This document shows positions 15,815-24,553 of a stretch of 64,000 bases of DNA, in pieces (the stretch's first letter is position 1; every line of letters starts with the position of its first letter). Made by a program: the position numbers and the translations under genes. The DNA comes from Phenylobacterium sp. NIBR 498073. GTDB lineage: Bacteria > Pseudomonadota > Alphaproteobacteria > Caulobacterales > Caulobacteraceae. The stretch covers positions 2,046,001 through 2,110,000 of the forward strand of contig NZ_CP114599.1 in the NCBI RefSeq assembly GCF_027286305.1, in the 5' to 3' direction. The notes under the pieces are model-generated. The model worked only from the letters and a program-made list of their open reading frames with translations, was not told the DNA's origin and made no database searches.

Positions 15815-17194
15815 ATGACCGAACATTGGACGCCTGCCTCCTGGAGGAACAAGCCCGCCAAGCACGTGCCGACCGACTATCCGGATCTGGCCGAGGTGGC
15901 GAAGGTGGAGCAGGTCCTGCGCGGGATGCCGCCGCTGGTGTTCGCCGGTGAAGCCCGTCGCCTCAAGAGCCTGCTCGGCGATGTCGCTGAGGGCCGCGCC
16001 TTCCTGCTGCAGGGCGGCGACTGCGCCGAGAGCTTCAAGGAATTCCACGCCGACAACATCCGCGATACCTTCCGCCTGATCCTGCAGATGGCGGTGGTGC
16101 TGACCTTCGCCGGCGGCAAGCCGGTCGTGAAGGTCGGGCGCATGGCCGGCCAGTTCGCCAAGCCGCGCTCGTCTCCGGTCGAGACCGTGAACGGCGTCGA
16201 GCTGCCGTCCTATCGCGGCGACATCATCAACGGCATGGAGTTCGACGAGGCGTCCCGTCGCCCCGATCCGCAGCGCCTGCTGCAGGCCTACGGCCAGTCG
16301 GCCTCGACGCTCAACCTGCTGCGCGCCTTCGCCGGCGGCGGCTATGCCGATCTCTACAACATCCACCGCTGGACCCTGGGCTTCGTCGCCGACAGCCCGC
16401 AGGGCGCCAAGTACCGGGAGTTGTCCGAGAAGATCAGCGAGGCGCTGACCTTCATGGCCGCCATCGGCGTCACCCCGGAAAGCCAGCCCGACCTGCACCG
16501 CGTGGAGTTCTTCACCAGCCACGAGGCCCTGCTGCTGGGCTTCGAGGAGGCGATGACCCGCGTCGATTCCACCTCGGGCGAGTGGTACGACACCTCGGCC
16601 CACCTGGTCTGGATCGGCGAGCGCACCCGTCAGCTCGACGGCGCGCACATCGAGTTCTTCCGCGGCATCAAGAACCCGATCGGCGTGAAGTGCGGCCCGA
16701 CCATGGAGCCGGACGATCTTCTGCGGCTCATCGACGTGCTGAACCCGAAGAACGAACCGGGCCGGCTGACGCTGTACGGCCGCTTCGGCCACGACAAGAT
16801 CGCCGAGCGCCTGCCGCGCCTGCTGCAGGCGACCAAGAAGTCCGGCCGCTCGGTGGTCTGGGCCATCGACCCGATGCACGGCAACACCCTGACCGCGGCC
16901 AACGGCTACAAGACCCGGCCCTTCGACCGCATCCTGTCGGAGGTGAAGAGCTTCGTGCAGATCGCCGAATCCGAAGGCGTGCACCCGGGCGGCGTCCATC
17001 TGGAGATGACCGGCCAGAACGTCACCGAGTGCCTCGGCGGCGCGCGGGCGCTCTCCGAGGGCGACCTCGCCGACCGCTATCACACCCACTGCGACCCGCG
17101 CTTGAACGGCGAGCAGGCGTTGGAGCTGGCCTTCCTGGTGGCCGAGAAGCTCAAGGAAGAACGGCTGGAAGCGGCGCTGCGCGCAGCGATCTAG
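15815..17194 (+). CDS. aroG: Class II DAHP synthase
   Basis: 459-aa 3-deoxy-7-phosphoheptulonate synthase of the plant-like class II (AroA-II) type, joining phosphoenolpyruvate and erythrose-4-phosphate in the first shikimate step. Motifs include [79 protein letters not shown] and [12 protein letters not shown]; metal ligands (Cys in GDCAES, His in DPMHGN) are present. Length is normal. ATG 15815 stands alone after a 95-bp gap; I see no attenuator leader. The symbol is used loosely, as class II enzymes are not close relatives of E. coli AroG. Confidence 0.95.
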   Translation: MTEHWTPASWRNKPAKHVPTDYPDLAEVAKVEQVLRGMPPLVFAGEARRLKSLLGDVAEGRAFLLQGGDCAESFKEFHADNIRDTFRLILQMAVVLTFAGGKPVVKVGRMAGQFAKPRSSPVETVNGVELPSYRGDIINGMEFDEASRRPDPQRLLQAYGQSASTLNLLRAFAGGGYADLYNIHRWTLGFVADSPQGAKYRELSEKISEALTFMAAIGVTPESQPDLHRVEFFTSHEALLLGFEEAMTRVDSTSGEWYDTSAHLVWIGERTRQLDGAHIEFFRGIKNPIGVKCGPTMEPDDLLRLIDVLNPKNEPGRLTLYGRFGHDKIAERLPRLLQATKKSGRSVVWAIDPMHGNTLTAANGYKTRPFDRILSEVKSFVQIAESEGVHPGGVHLEMTGQNVTECLGGARALSEGDLADRYHTHCDPRLNGEQALELAFLVAEKLKEERLEAALRAAI

Positions 17195-17374
17195 CCGGCG
17201 AAGCGCGGGCGCTTGGCGCTTCCGCGGCCGGTTCGGCGAGCGCCGGGGTGAGCGCTCGCTTGTGCCTTGGCGGGCGCCGGGCGCCTGGAAAACGAGCATG
17301 CCGGCCAAGCCGCCCCTTGCGGCTTGTGTTGCAACGCGTCACGTTCCGCGCCTTCTTTGAAAATCGGTGAGATC

Positions 17375-18751
17375 ATGGCCGACCCGGCCCAGGCTGCTCT
17401 TCCCTTGGGAGAGCGCGAAATCGACGTTGTGCGCAAGGAAACCGCGGAGCTGTGGAAGCTCTCGTGGCCGGTCGTGCTGTCGCGCCTGGGCATCATGGTC
17501 ATGGGCCTGTCGGACGCCATCGTCGTCGGCCGCTTTTCGGCGACCCAGCTCGGCTATCACGCCTTGGCCTGGGCTCCGACCAGCGTCGTGGTGACCATGT
17601 GCGTGGGGCTGCTCACCGGGGTGCAGGTGATGACGGCCCGGCGGATCGGGCAGGGGCGGCGCGAACTGACCGGCGCGGTGCTGCGCCGCGGCCTGTCGTA
17701 CGGCTTCTGGATCGGCGTGGTGTCGATGGCGATCACCCTGGCGGCCGGCCCGACCTTCCTGCACGTCATCGGTCTGGACAAGGACCTGGCCGACGGCGCC
17801 GCCAAGGCGATGCTGATCTTCGCCCTGTCGCTGCCAGGCTACGCCTTCAGCGTGGCCGCCAGTTTCTGGCTCGAGGGGCTCGGCAAGCCCAAGCCCGGCG
17901 CGGTGATGATGTGGCTGGCCAACGGCGTGAACCTGGCCCTGCTGCTGGTCCTGGTGCCCGGCAATTTCGGCCTGCCGGCGCTGGGCGCGGTCGGCGGCGC
18001 GTGGGCGACGACCGGGGCGCGGACCTTCCTGGCCTTGGCGATGCTGGCCTATATCTGGCGTATGCCCGAGGCGCGGGCGCTCGGCGTGTTCAACAAGCCG
18101 GAGCGCGACAAGCCGGCCGAGGTCGAGCAGCGGCGTATCGGCTACGGCGCGGGCGCCTCCAACTTCTTCGAGGTCGCGGCCTTCGCCTCGATGAACATCT
18201 TCGCCGGCTGGATGGGCGGCCTGCACGTCGCGGCCTGGGCCGTCGTGCTCAATGTCGCCGCGCTGGTCTTCATGGTGCCGCTGGGCCTGTCGACCGGTAC
18301 GGCGGTGATGGTCGGCCGCGCCTATGGCGCGCGAGACCCCCGCGGGGTGACCCGCGCCGGCCTGATCGGCTTCGGCATGACCGCCGTCTTCGGCCTGGTG
18401 ATCTCGCTGGTGATCTGGCCGTCCGCAGGGCTGATCAGCCAGGCCTACACTTACGACAAGATGGTGCTGGCCATGGCCTCGGCCGCGCTGGTGCTGTCGT
18501 GCCTGTTCTTCCTGGTCGACGCCCTGCAGGTGGTCATCGCCCAGGCGCTGCGGGCGCGCGGCGATGTCTGGCTGCCGACCTTCACCCACCTGACCAGCTA
18601 TGTGCTGGTGATGATGCCGCTGGCCTGGTTCCTGGCCATCCATCTGAAGATCGGGCTGAACGGCATCGTCTGGGCGGTGATCGCCGCCTCGTTCCTGTCG
18701 GCCGGTCTGCTCAGCGCGCGCTTCTGGATGCTGGCCCGCCGCGGGTTGTAG
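17375..18751 (+). CDS. MATE family efflux transporter
   Basis: 458-aa inner-membrane protein with about twelve hydrophobic helices, in the NorM-like branch of the multidrug and toxic compound extrusion family (cation-coupled antiport). The N-terminal half begins ETAELWKLSWPVVLSRLGIM, and the two halves show the repeated MATE pattern (VVLSRLG and EVAAFASMNIFAGW; GLSTGTAVMVGRAYGA in the second half). ATG 17375 with GGTGAG upstream is preferred over the longer frame from 17267. Substrate unknown. A weak hairpin (AAGCCGC/GCGGCTT, about 17310-17328) precedes it. Confidence 0.92.
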   Translation: MADPAQAALPLGEREIDVVRKETAELWKLSWPVVLSRLGIMVMGLSDAIVVGRFSATQLGYHALAWAPTSVVVTMCVGLLTGVQVMTARRIGQGRRELTGAVLRRGLSYGFWIGVVSMAITLAAGPTFLHVIGLDKDLADGAAKAMLIFALSLPGYAFSVAASFWLEGLGKPKPGAVMMWLANGVNLALLLVLVPGNFGLPALGAVGGAWATTGARTFLALAMLAYIWRMPEARALGVFNKPERDKPAEVEQRRIGYGAGASNFFEVAAFASMNIFAGWMGGLHVAAWAVVLNVAALVFMVPLGLSTGTAVMVGRAYGARDPRGVTRAGLIGFGMTAVFGLVISLVIWPSAGLISQAYTYDKMVLAMASAALVLSCLFFLVDALQVVIAQALRARGDVWLPTFTHLTSYVLVMMPLAWFLAIHLKIGLNGIVWAVIAASFLSAGLLSARFWMLARRGL

Positions 18752-18810
18752 CGGAACTATTTTTCGCGCGGTGAACGGTCGATTCACGCTGATCTGCGAG
18801 GGTGCCGGCC

Positions 18811-19218
18811 ATGGTTCTCTCGCCGAAGACCGCCGCCCGCTGCCTGCTTGTCGCCGCCGCCCTGGTGTGCGGGATCGGCATGGTCACGCCCGGCCTGCAG
18901 GGCGTGGAGAAGAACTTCGTGCCGGCCGACAAGGCCGCCCACTTCATCGCCTTCTATGGCCTGACCGTCCTGATGATGGCTGCGTTCCCCAAGAACCGCC
19001 GCCTGGAGATCACCCTGGCCGCGGTCATGCTGGGGGCCTCGATCGAGGTGGCGCAGATGCTCACCCATCGCGGGGTCAGCTTCAGCGATCTGGCCGCCGA
19101 CGCGGCCGGCGCCTTTGCGGTCTGGGTTCCGATGTGGATCCAATCGCTGCGTAGCCCGCCGGTGGTCGAGCGCCGCCGCCGGGCCAGCGACCGGGTTCCT
19201 GAGGCCTCGTCGGTCTAG
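18811..19218 (+). CDS. VanZ-like membrane protein
   Basis: 135-aa protein with three or four predicted transmembrane segments. The region DKAAHFIAFYGLTVLMM, then EVAQMLTHRGVSFSDLAADAAGA, matches the VanZ-like family fold (a conserved D-K-x-x-H-F motif and D-x-x-x-x-x-x-G). VanZ relatives are linked to glycopeptide or envelope-stress tolerance, but most family members are of unknown function. ATG 18811 is preferred; a GTG nine bases upstream is possible. The C-terminus is short, Arg-rich and cytoplasmic. Confidence 0.82.
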   Translation: MVLSPKTAARCLLVAAALVCGIGMVTPGLQGVEKNFVPADKAAHFIAFYGLTVLMMAAFPKNRRLEITLAAVMLGASIEVAQMLTHRGVSFSDLAADAAGAFAVWVPMWIQSLRSPPVVERRRRASDRVPEASSV

Positions 19219-19713
19219 GTCACAAGGCCGGACAGGCCGGGCGCCACCGAGCTGCTTGCGTGAGGCAGCGCGAGCGCGACGCGCCGCATTGTCGGCGTTG
19301 GGAACCGTTTCGCGGCTTAGTGAAAACTCTCAGGCTAATCCGCGGCGGCCGCTTTAAGATGAAGGATCGGCCGTTTGCCCGGCGATGAATGGGACGTCGG
19401 CGTTAGGCGAGCCGGCTGGGCGTGACTGACGTAAGGGCGTCTCGGACGCCGAACGACTGAGATGAAGGACATTCGTGTTCCATTGTTTGCGGTGAAGTCT
19501 GCTCACGCTTGAAGCGTGTGGTTGTCGGTCAGCGATGAGGGGAATGCTTGAGGCCGCGCGGCCGAATTGCGACTGCTGAACGGCGCGGCGCACTCGTCGG
19601 CGGCGGAGCCGGGGCGACGAGGCGTTCTTGGCGGCAAGGGAGTCTGGACGTGGCCGCTCGTCCTGTAGGGGATCGCCTGGGCGCGATTAGAAACCCGCCC
19701 AGGCTTCCAACGC
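19219..19713. other. 495-bp stretch without a recognised gene
   Basis: Between the VanZ-like gene and the cold-shock gene I find no convincing coding frame; the short open frames on both strands have arginine- and serine-rich shadow-like composition. A small hairpin GCGTC-TCG-GACGC is near 19440, and GATGAAGGA occurs twice (about 19358 and 19461). Base composition is lower in GC than the flanks in places. It could hold a small RNA or a decayed gene; I cannot say which. Confidence 0.4.
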
Positions 19714-19923
19714 TTAGGCCGTCTGCAGTTGACCAGCGGACGTCTTACCGCTGCGCTGATCGCGTTCTAGCTCGTAGCCAAGCTTCTGGCCTTCGTTCAG
19801 GGAGGCCATGCCCGCTCGCTCGACCGCTGAAATGTGGACGAACACGTCCGGGCCGCCGTTGTCGGGTTGGATGAAGCCGAAGCCCTTGGCCGTGTTGAAC
19901 CACTTAACTGTGCCGGTAGTCAT
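19714..19923 (-). CDS. Cold-shock domain protein
   Basis: 69-aa CspA-family nucleic-acid-binding protein acting as an RNA chaperone. RNP1 is [12 protein letters not shown]2 is VFVHISAVE, and the N-terminus [16 protein letters not shown] is typical. One OB fold fills the protein. It is transcribed away from the gene at 20190; the upstream 5' region is AT-rich and long enough for the structured leader common to csp mRNAs. Whether it is cold-induced cannot be read from sequence; family members also act in stationary phase. Confidence 0.95.
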   Translation of the reverse strand: MTTGTVKWFNTAKGFGFIQPDNGGPDVFVHISAVERAGMASLNEGQKLGYELERDQRSGKTSAGQLQTA

Positions 19924-20189
19924 GAGAAAATGTCTCCGAATAAGAGTTTTTGCGCGCTCGATATGAGGCGTAGCTTAAGTTTTTCGAGAGGGTTCAAGAG
20001 GGGCCGCGGTTTGACTCTAGAGTCAAAATATCTGTTCGGCCGAAATTAAATCGCAAATCGATTTTGAAAGCATCTCACGTATTTCAACTCGCTGCGAGCG
20101 AAAAATAAAAATGACTTTCCTGCAATGCGATATTGGGGCGCGAGCCGTTATCACCTCACGCTCAAAGAAGATTTGTGCTAAGTTTGTTA

Positions 20190-20474
20190 ATGCAAAAGGA
20201 AATCGAACTCACGCGATTGATCGCCGATCTCCAGGCTCGATCAGTTGTCCACCATCACATCATCATGCAGTTGGTTCGCGATAACGCTCGGGAAGCAGGT
20301 GACCCGCGCGCCTATCTGTCCGGCCTTGCTGAAGATCTTACGCAGATTGTTGATCAGAGCCTACCTCTCGACGACGTGCGCACTGCGGCGATGAGCATGC
20401 GGCAATATTTCGACGAGTTTCTAGTCAACGTCGGAGCCGAACTGTTGATGAAGCAGCAATCCGACAAGTCCTAA
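20190..20474 (+). CDS. Hypothetical protein (94 aa)
   Basis: Unrecognised, strongly helical protein: EIELTRLIADLQARSVVHHH, then DLTQIVDQSLPLDDV and MSMRQYFDEFL. ATG 20190 is chosen, but no good ribosome-binding site precedes it, and the frame stays open to a TTG at 20133. Codon use is less GC-biased than in neighbouring genes. It has no membrane segment or known motif. The 266-bp AT-rich region shared with the divergent cold-shock gene probably carries both promoters. Confidence 0.6.
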   Translation: MQKEIELTRLIADLQARSVVHHHIIMQLVRDNAREAGDPRAYLSGLAEDLTQIVDQSLPLDDVRTAAMSMRQYFDEFLVNVGAELLMKQQSDKS

Positions 20475-20564
20475 GCGCGGCCTGACCGCGCCTGCGCGGC
20501 GCGGGAGCCCAAGCTGTGGCCGCTATTGCGGCGGGTTTTGGAGGCTGGCGGCCAGCGCGCTGGC

Positions 20565-20876
20565 CTACTGCCGCTGCCGCGACTTGGCTTCCTCGTCGCG
20601 ATTGATTTGCGCCCGCTCATTTTGCCTCGCGCGCTGGTTCTTCTTTTTCAGGCGCAGAAACACTGCAAGTCCGCCTGCGAACCCGGCGACCATGAGCACC
20701 CCAAGACTTTCGAGGTTGTCGCGCAGGCGCCAAGCGTAGAAGCCCGAAATGATCGCGTCAGCGGCGAGAAGCAAACCGGCGCCTGCAACGCCGGCCATGA
20801 AGAGGCTGCCGGTGGGGCGCGGCGCGTATTCTTCCGCTCTGGAGGCGGCCATCTTGTCGCGTCTCTTCTCTTCCAT
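20565..20876 (-). CDS. Small membrane protein (103 aa)
   Basis: Unrecognised protein with two hydrophobic segments: residues ~25-45 (GSLFMAGVAGAGLLLAADAI) and ~57-75 (LGVLMVAGFAGGLAVFLRL), a charged N-terminus and a very basic/acidic C-terminal tail (KKKNQRARQNERAQINRDEE). The topology with both ends in the cytoplasm fits the positive-inside rule. Isolated between a convergent gene and a minus-strand gene. No function can be assigned. Confidence 0.65.
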   Translation of the reverse strand: MEEKRRDKMAASRAEEYAPRPTGSLFMAGVAGAGLLLAADAIISGFYAWRLRDNLESLGVLMVAGFAGGLAVFLRLKKKNQRARQNERAQINRDEEAKSRQRQ

Positions 20877-20962
20877 AGGCGACTATATCACACGCATCGC
20901 TCAGGTGGGGTCACAATAAGCCATACTGAGCGACCGACGCCGGATTGGTTGGGGGGCCGAAC

Positions 20963-21862
20963 CTAGGCCTCGACGCCCAGGATCCAGCCTTCCTCGGTTT
21001 CGGCGTCGACGATCACCTCGGCCGCGGAGCTCTTGGCCCCGAAGATCGCGCCCAGCTTGCCGGTCTCGTCCAGTCGCGCGAAGTGCTCGGCGGTGACGCG
21101 GACCTGAGCTTGGTCCTTGATCTCGCCAGGCTGCGGCTGGGCCTTGTAGAGCGAGGGGTAGACCTCGGCCACGACCACTTCCACGCCGGCTAGATCGGCT
21201 TCGGTCAGCGCCTTGAAGCCGCCCTCGAACGGCCAGACCTTCACGGCCTCGCCGCGGGCCAGCTTGAGGCGGCGGACGGCCGGAATGCCCAGGATCGCCT
21301 GACCGCCGACCGAGCCGTTATAGTAAAGCTTCCAGATGGAGGCCGCGCCCTTGGCGGCCAGATCCGCATGCCGGAACTCGGGCAGGTCGTCGGGGCCATG
21401 GGCCCGCGGGCGCTTGGGCTGCAGGGTGGTCAGCGCGTCCTTGGGCGGGCAGCCCCAGAACGGGAACGGGCCGCCGGTCAGCCGCCGGTTGATCTCCGAG
21501 CCGACGCCGAAGCGGTTGTTCGTGTTGTCGGCCTTGTCCTTGACCATCTTGTCGAGCTGGTCCCAGACCGCGCGCCACGGGAGGTCGCCGGGCAGGGCGA
21601 GCGCCTTGGCCAGGCCGCGCGGGAAGCCGAGCGGGAAGTCGAAGCCGACCAGCACGCGCTCGCCGCGCTTCTGGAAGTCGTCGAGGATCTCGCCGAGCTT
21701 CTTCTCGGCCTCGGCGCGGGTCGAAGGATTGAACGCCTCGAACGAAAGCCGGAAGCGCAGGTCGCGCTTCATCACCCCGATCCAGACGGAGTCAGGACCC
21801 GTGGCGGGCTTGGCCGCCGCGCTCCAGTCGACGATCACATAGGCGCTGAACAGGCGGGACAC
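20963..21862 (-). CDS. Hypothetical protein, RNase H-like fold (DUF429-like)
   Basis: 299-aa protein. The opening AYVIVDWSAAAKPATGPDSVWIG and later VLVGFDFPLGFPRGLAKAL resemble the first and second acidic strands of DUF429-type RNase H-like proteins (conserved Asp in each). A Lys/Asn-rich middle (KDKADNTNNRFGVGSEINRR) and a C-terminal VAEVYPSLY, typical of that family, follow. Some annotations of related proteins mention molybdopterin or cobalamin biosynthesis, which the sequence does not support. Function unknown. Confidence 0.72.
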   Translation of the reverse strand: MSRLFSAYVIVDWSAAAKPATGPDSVWIGVMKRDLRFRLSFEAFNPSTRAEAEKKLGEILDDFQKRGERVLVGFDFPLGFPRGLAKALALPGDLPWRAVWDQLDKMVKDKADNTNNRFGVGSEINRRLTGGPFPFWGCPPKDALTTLQPKRPRAHGPDDLPEFRHADLAAKGAASIWKLYYNGSVGGQAILGIPAVRRLKLARGEAVKVWPFEGGFKALTEADLAGVEVVVAEVYPSLYKAQPQPGEIKDQAQVRVTAEHFARLDETGKLGAIFGAKSSAAEVIVDAETEEGWILGVEA

Positions 21863-21925
21863 GGGAAACTCCGGCGGCGACTAACCCTTGGCTTGTAGCG
21901 GCTCGATCCCGAGCGGCCAACGCCC

Positions 21926-22930
21926 TCAGGTCAGCTTGACCAGCATCTTCCCGAAGTTCTCGCCGGAGAACAACTTGAGGAAGGCCTCGGGCGCGCGCTC
22001 GATGCCCTCGACCACGGTCTCGCGCCACTGCAGCTTGCCGGCGGCGTGCCACTCGGCCAGGTCGTGATGGAAGGCCTGCAGCAGGTCGTAGTGGCTGGAG
22101 ACGATGAACCCCTCCATGCGGATCTGCTTGCCGACCGCCTGGGCGATGTTGCGTGGTCCCGGCGGCGGAGTGGTGGCGTTGTACATCGAGATCATCCCGC
22201 ACAGCGCAAAGCGGGCGAAGGGCCGGGCCGAGTTGAGCGCTGCCTCCAGGTGGTCGCCGCCGACATTGTCGAAATAGACGTCGATCCCCTCCGGCGCGGC
22301 GACCTCCAGCGCCTTCATCAGGTCGGGCGCGGCCTTGTAGTCGATCACCTCGTCGACGCCGAGTTCGTCCTTCAGGAAGCGGACCTTCTCCGCCCCGCCG
22401 GCCGAGCCGATCACCTTGTGGCCCTTGAGCTTGGCGATCTGGCAGACCATCGAGCCGACCGCCCCGGAGGCGGCCGAGACGAAAACCACGTCGCCGTCCT
22501 TCAGGGCCGCGACCCGCAGCAGTCCGGCATAGGCGGTCATGCCGGGCATGCCGGCCGCGCCCAGGAACGCCTGCGGCGGCAGCCCCATGGTGTCGAGCTT
22601 CTGCACCATCGAGGCATGGGCGTTGAACGCCTCGCGCCAACCGTAGTTGGACTGCACCAGGTCGCCCGGCTTGAAGCCCTCGTCGGCGGAGGCGACCACC
22701 GTGCCGATCGCCCCGCCGTGCATGGCTTCGCCCAGCGCGAAGGGCGCGGCGTAGCTCTTGGCGTCGTTCATGCGGCCGCGCATGTAGGGATCGACGGTCA
22801 TCCAGTCGTTGCGCACCTGAACCTCGCCGGCGGCGGGCGCGGGCAGGGTGATGGAGGCCAGTTCGAAGTTGTCGGCGCTCGGCGTGCCGACGGGGCGGCT
22901 CTTAAGCCGGACCTCGCGCGAGGTGGTCAT
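21926..22930 (-). CDS. Zinc-independent MDR family NADP-dependent oxidoreductase
   Basis: 334-aa medium-chain reductase of the leukotriene B4 dehydrogenase/CurA-like group, which reduce alpha,beta-unsaturated carbonyls with NADPH. Evidence: WMTVDPYMRGRMND in the catalytic domain, GMPGMTAYAGL, the Rossmann motif SAASGAVGSMVCQIAKLKG, and YFDNVGGDHLEAALN; the zinc ligands of alcohol dehydrogenases are absent. Full length, single domain pair. ATG 22930; the upstream spacer is divergent to the Gfo/Idh gene. Likely detoxifies reactive enals and quinones; the substrate is unknown. Confidence 0.9.
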   Translation of the reverse strand: MTTSREVRLKSRPVGTPSADNFELASITLPAPAAGEVQVRNDWMTVDPYMRGRMNDAKSYAAPFALGEAMHGGAIGTVVASADEGFKPGDLVQSNYGWREAFNAHASMVQKLDTMGLPPQAFLGAAGMPGMTAYAGLLRVAALKDGDVVFVSAASGAVGSMVCQIAKLKGHKVIGSAGGAEKVRFLKDELGVDEVIDYKAAPDLMKALEVAAPEGIDVYFDNVGGDHLEAALNSARPFARFALCGMISMYNATTPPPGPRNIAQAVGKQIRMEGFIVSSHYDLLQAFHHDLAEWHAAGKLQWRETVVEGIERAPEAFLKLFSGENFGKMLVKLT

Positions 22931-23050
22931 TGCAGCGTCTCCCTTGCCCGCCTGTCGTTGTCAGCGGCCCATGTTGGCGCGCGGCGCAGGTGGCGTCGAG
23001 TGGGGCTTCCGTGTAAGGCGCGGCGCTAGAGTTGGTTGCGGAGCGAATCC

Positions 23051-23977
23051 ATGGGCGAACCCCTGCGAGGCGGCGTGATCGGCGCCGGCGTGTTCGGCGG
23101 CCATCATGCGCGCAAGTATGCGGGCGCCAAAGGCGCGGTGCTGTCGGCGGTGCTCGACACCCATCACCCGGACCGCGCCGCGGCATTGGCCGTTCCGCTG
23201 GGCGGACGGGCGTTCCATAAGATCGACGAGTTTCTCGAGGCCTGCGACGTCGTCACCGTCGCATCGCCGGCCAGCGCCCATATCGAGGGCGCCCTGGCGG
23301 CCTTGAAGGCGGGCAAGCCGGTCTACATCGAAAAGCCCATCGCCATCAGCCTGGATGACGCCGACAAGATCATGGCCGAGGCCGCCCGGCAGAACCTTGT
23401 GGTCGCCTGCGGCCATCAGGAGCGGGTGGTGTTCGAGGCCATGGGACTGTTCGACATTCCCGAACAGCCGCTGAGCCTGGAGTCGATCCGCCACGGCACG
23501 CCGTCGGAGCGCAGCTTGGACGTCTCGGTAGTGCTCGACCTGATGATCCACGACCTGGACCTGGCGCTGTCGCTGTCGACCGCCCAGCCCATGGCGGTCG
23601 AGGGCGAGGGGACGGTCGACTTCTCCGGCGGCTGGGATCAGGCCCGGGCCGAGGTGACCTTCGACGACGGCTTCACCGCGGTGTTCGATTCCTCGCGCAT
23701 GGCGCTGGAGCGCAAGCGCAGCATGAAGCTGGTCTATCCGTCCGGCGAGGTCGAGATCGACTTCATCAGCCGCAAGTTCCGCAACACCACGGGCTTTGCG
23801 CTGAATGAGGACTATGCCGAGGCCCCGGCCGTGAAGGACACCCTGGCCACCAGCGTCGAGGGGTTCCTGGCGGCGGTGCGCGGCGAGGCGCCTCGCCCGA
23901 TCGTGACCGCCCAGGAAGCGGCCCGCGCGCTCGATCTGGCGCTGGCGGTCGAACGGGCGCTGGAGGATCGGCGCTAG
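23051..23977 (+). CDS. Gfo/Idh/MocA family oxidoreductase
   Basis: 308-aa NAD(P)-dependent dehydrogenase. The N-terminal Rossmann fold starts GGVIGAGVFGGHHARKYA, and the substrate-domain signature is KPVYIEKPIAISLDDADKIM (the EKP motif holds the catalytic Lys). The C-terminal beta-sheet domain includes VVLDLMIHDLDLALSL with the family's His-Asp region. ATG 23051 follows GGAG at 8 bp. Substrate not predictable; sugars, inositols and related polyols are usual. It stands just upstream of a glutathione peroxidase gene. Confidence 0.9.
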   Translation: MGEPLRGGVIGAGVFGGHHARKYAGAKGAVLSAVLDTHHPDRAAALAVPLGGRAFHKIDEFLEACDVVTVASPASAHIEGALAALKAGKPVYIEKPIAISLDDADKIMAEAARQNLVVACGHQERVVFEAMGLFDIPEQPLSLESIRHGTPSERSLDVSVVLDLMIHDLDLALSLSTAQPMAVEGEGTVDFSGGWDQARAEVTFDDGFTAVFDSSRMALERKRSMKLVYPSGEVEIDFISRKFRNTTGFALNEDYAEAPAVKDTLATSVEGFLAAVRGEAPRPIVTAQEAARALDLALAVERALEDRR

Positions 23978-24017
23978 CGGCGTTAGGCTTGCTCAACCCC
24001 ATCGGTGGAGCACGGCC

Positions 24018-24497
24018 ATGACCAAGTTCGCCTACGACTTCGAGTTCCACACCATCGGAGGCGGCCACCTGCCGCTTGAGACGTATCGGGACAAGGTCGT
24101 GTTGGTGGTGAACACGGCCTCGCAGTGCGGCCTGACCCCGCAGTATGAAGGCCTCGAGAAGCTCTACAGCGACTATCGCGACCAGGGGCTGGTGGTGCTG
24201 GGCGTGCCCTGCAACCAATTCGCGGGCCAGGAGCCGGGCACTGAGGCCGAGATCAAGGAATTCTGCGAGACCCGCTTCAACGTCGACTTCCCGCTGACCG
24301 GCAAGACCGACGTCAAGGGCGACACCGCGCACCCATTCTACAAGTGGGCCAAGGAAGTCCTCGGCGAGTCCGCCGAGCCGGTGTGGAACTTCCACAAGAT
24401 CCTGGTCGGCAAGGACGGCAAGCTGATCCGCGCCTTCGGCCCGCGCACCGAGCCGCTGGATGACGAAGTCGTCGGCGCGATCAAGGCGGCGCTTTAG
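24018..24497 (+). CDS. Glutathione peroxidase family protein
   Basis: 159-aa thiol peroxidase of the glutathione peroxidase/BtuE family, reducing hydroperoxides with glutathione or thioredoxin. Active-site Cys is in VVNTASQCGLTPQYEGLEKL, the conserved Gln/Trp are in GVPCNQFAGQEPG and VWNFHKILVG. A second Cys is in EIKEFCETRFNV, where resolving cysteines of thioredoxin-dependent members lie. Normal length, cytoplasmic, no signal peptide. Own start ATG 24018 with 40-bp spacer to the oxidoreductase, so the two are probably cotranscribed. Confidence 0.94.
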   Translation: MTKFAYDFEFHTIGGGHLPLETYRDKVVLVVNTASQCGLTPQYEGLEKLYSDYRDQGLVVLGVPCNQFAGQEPGTEAEIKEFCETRFNVDFPLTGKTDVKGDTAHPFYKWAKEVLGESAEPVWNFHKILVGKDGKLIRAFGPRTEPLDDEVVGAIKAAL

Positions 24498-24553
24498 GCG
24501 CTCGCCCGTTTCGCCGCGGCGACACGGGGCGCGTCAATCAAGTCGGGGGTTCA

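Noticed and set aside
15770..17308. Open frame antisense to the DAHP synthase gene
   Set aside because: Mirror of a well-conserved enzyme gene; no start signal or recognisable protein.
19312..19340. Possible glycine-riboswitch 3' end (GTGAAAACTCTCAGG)
   Set aside because: The matching 5' GAGAG strand and the conserved core of the aptamer are absent upstream, and no glycine-cleavage gene follows.
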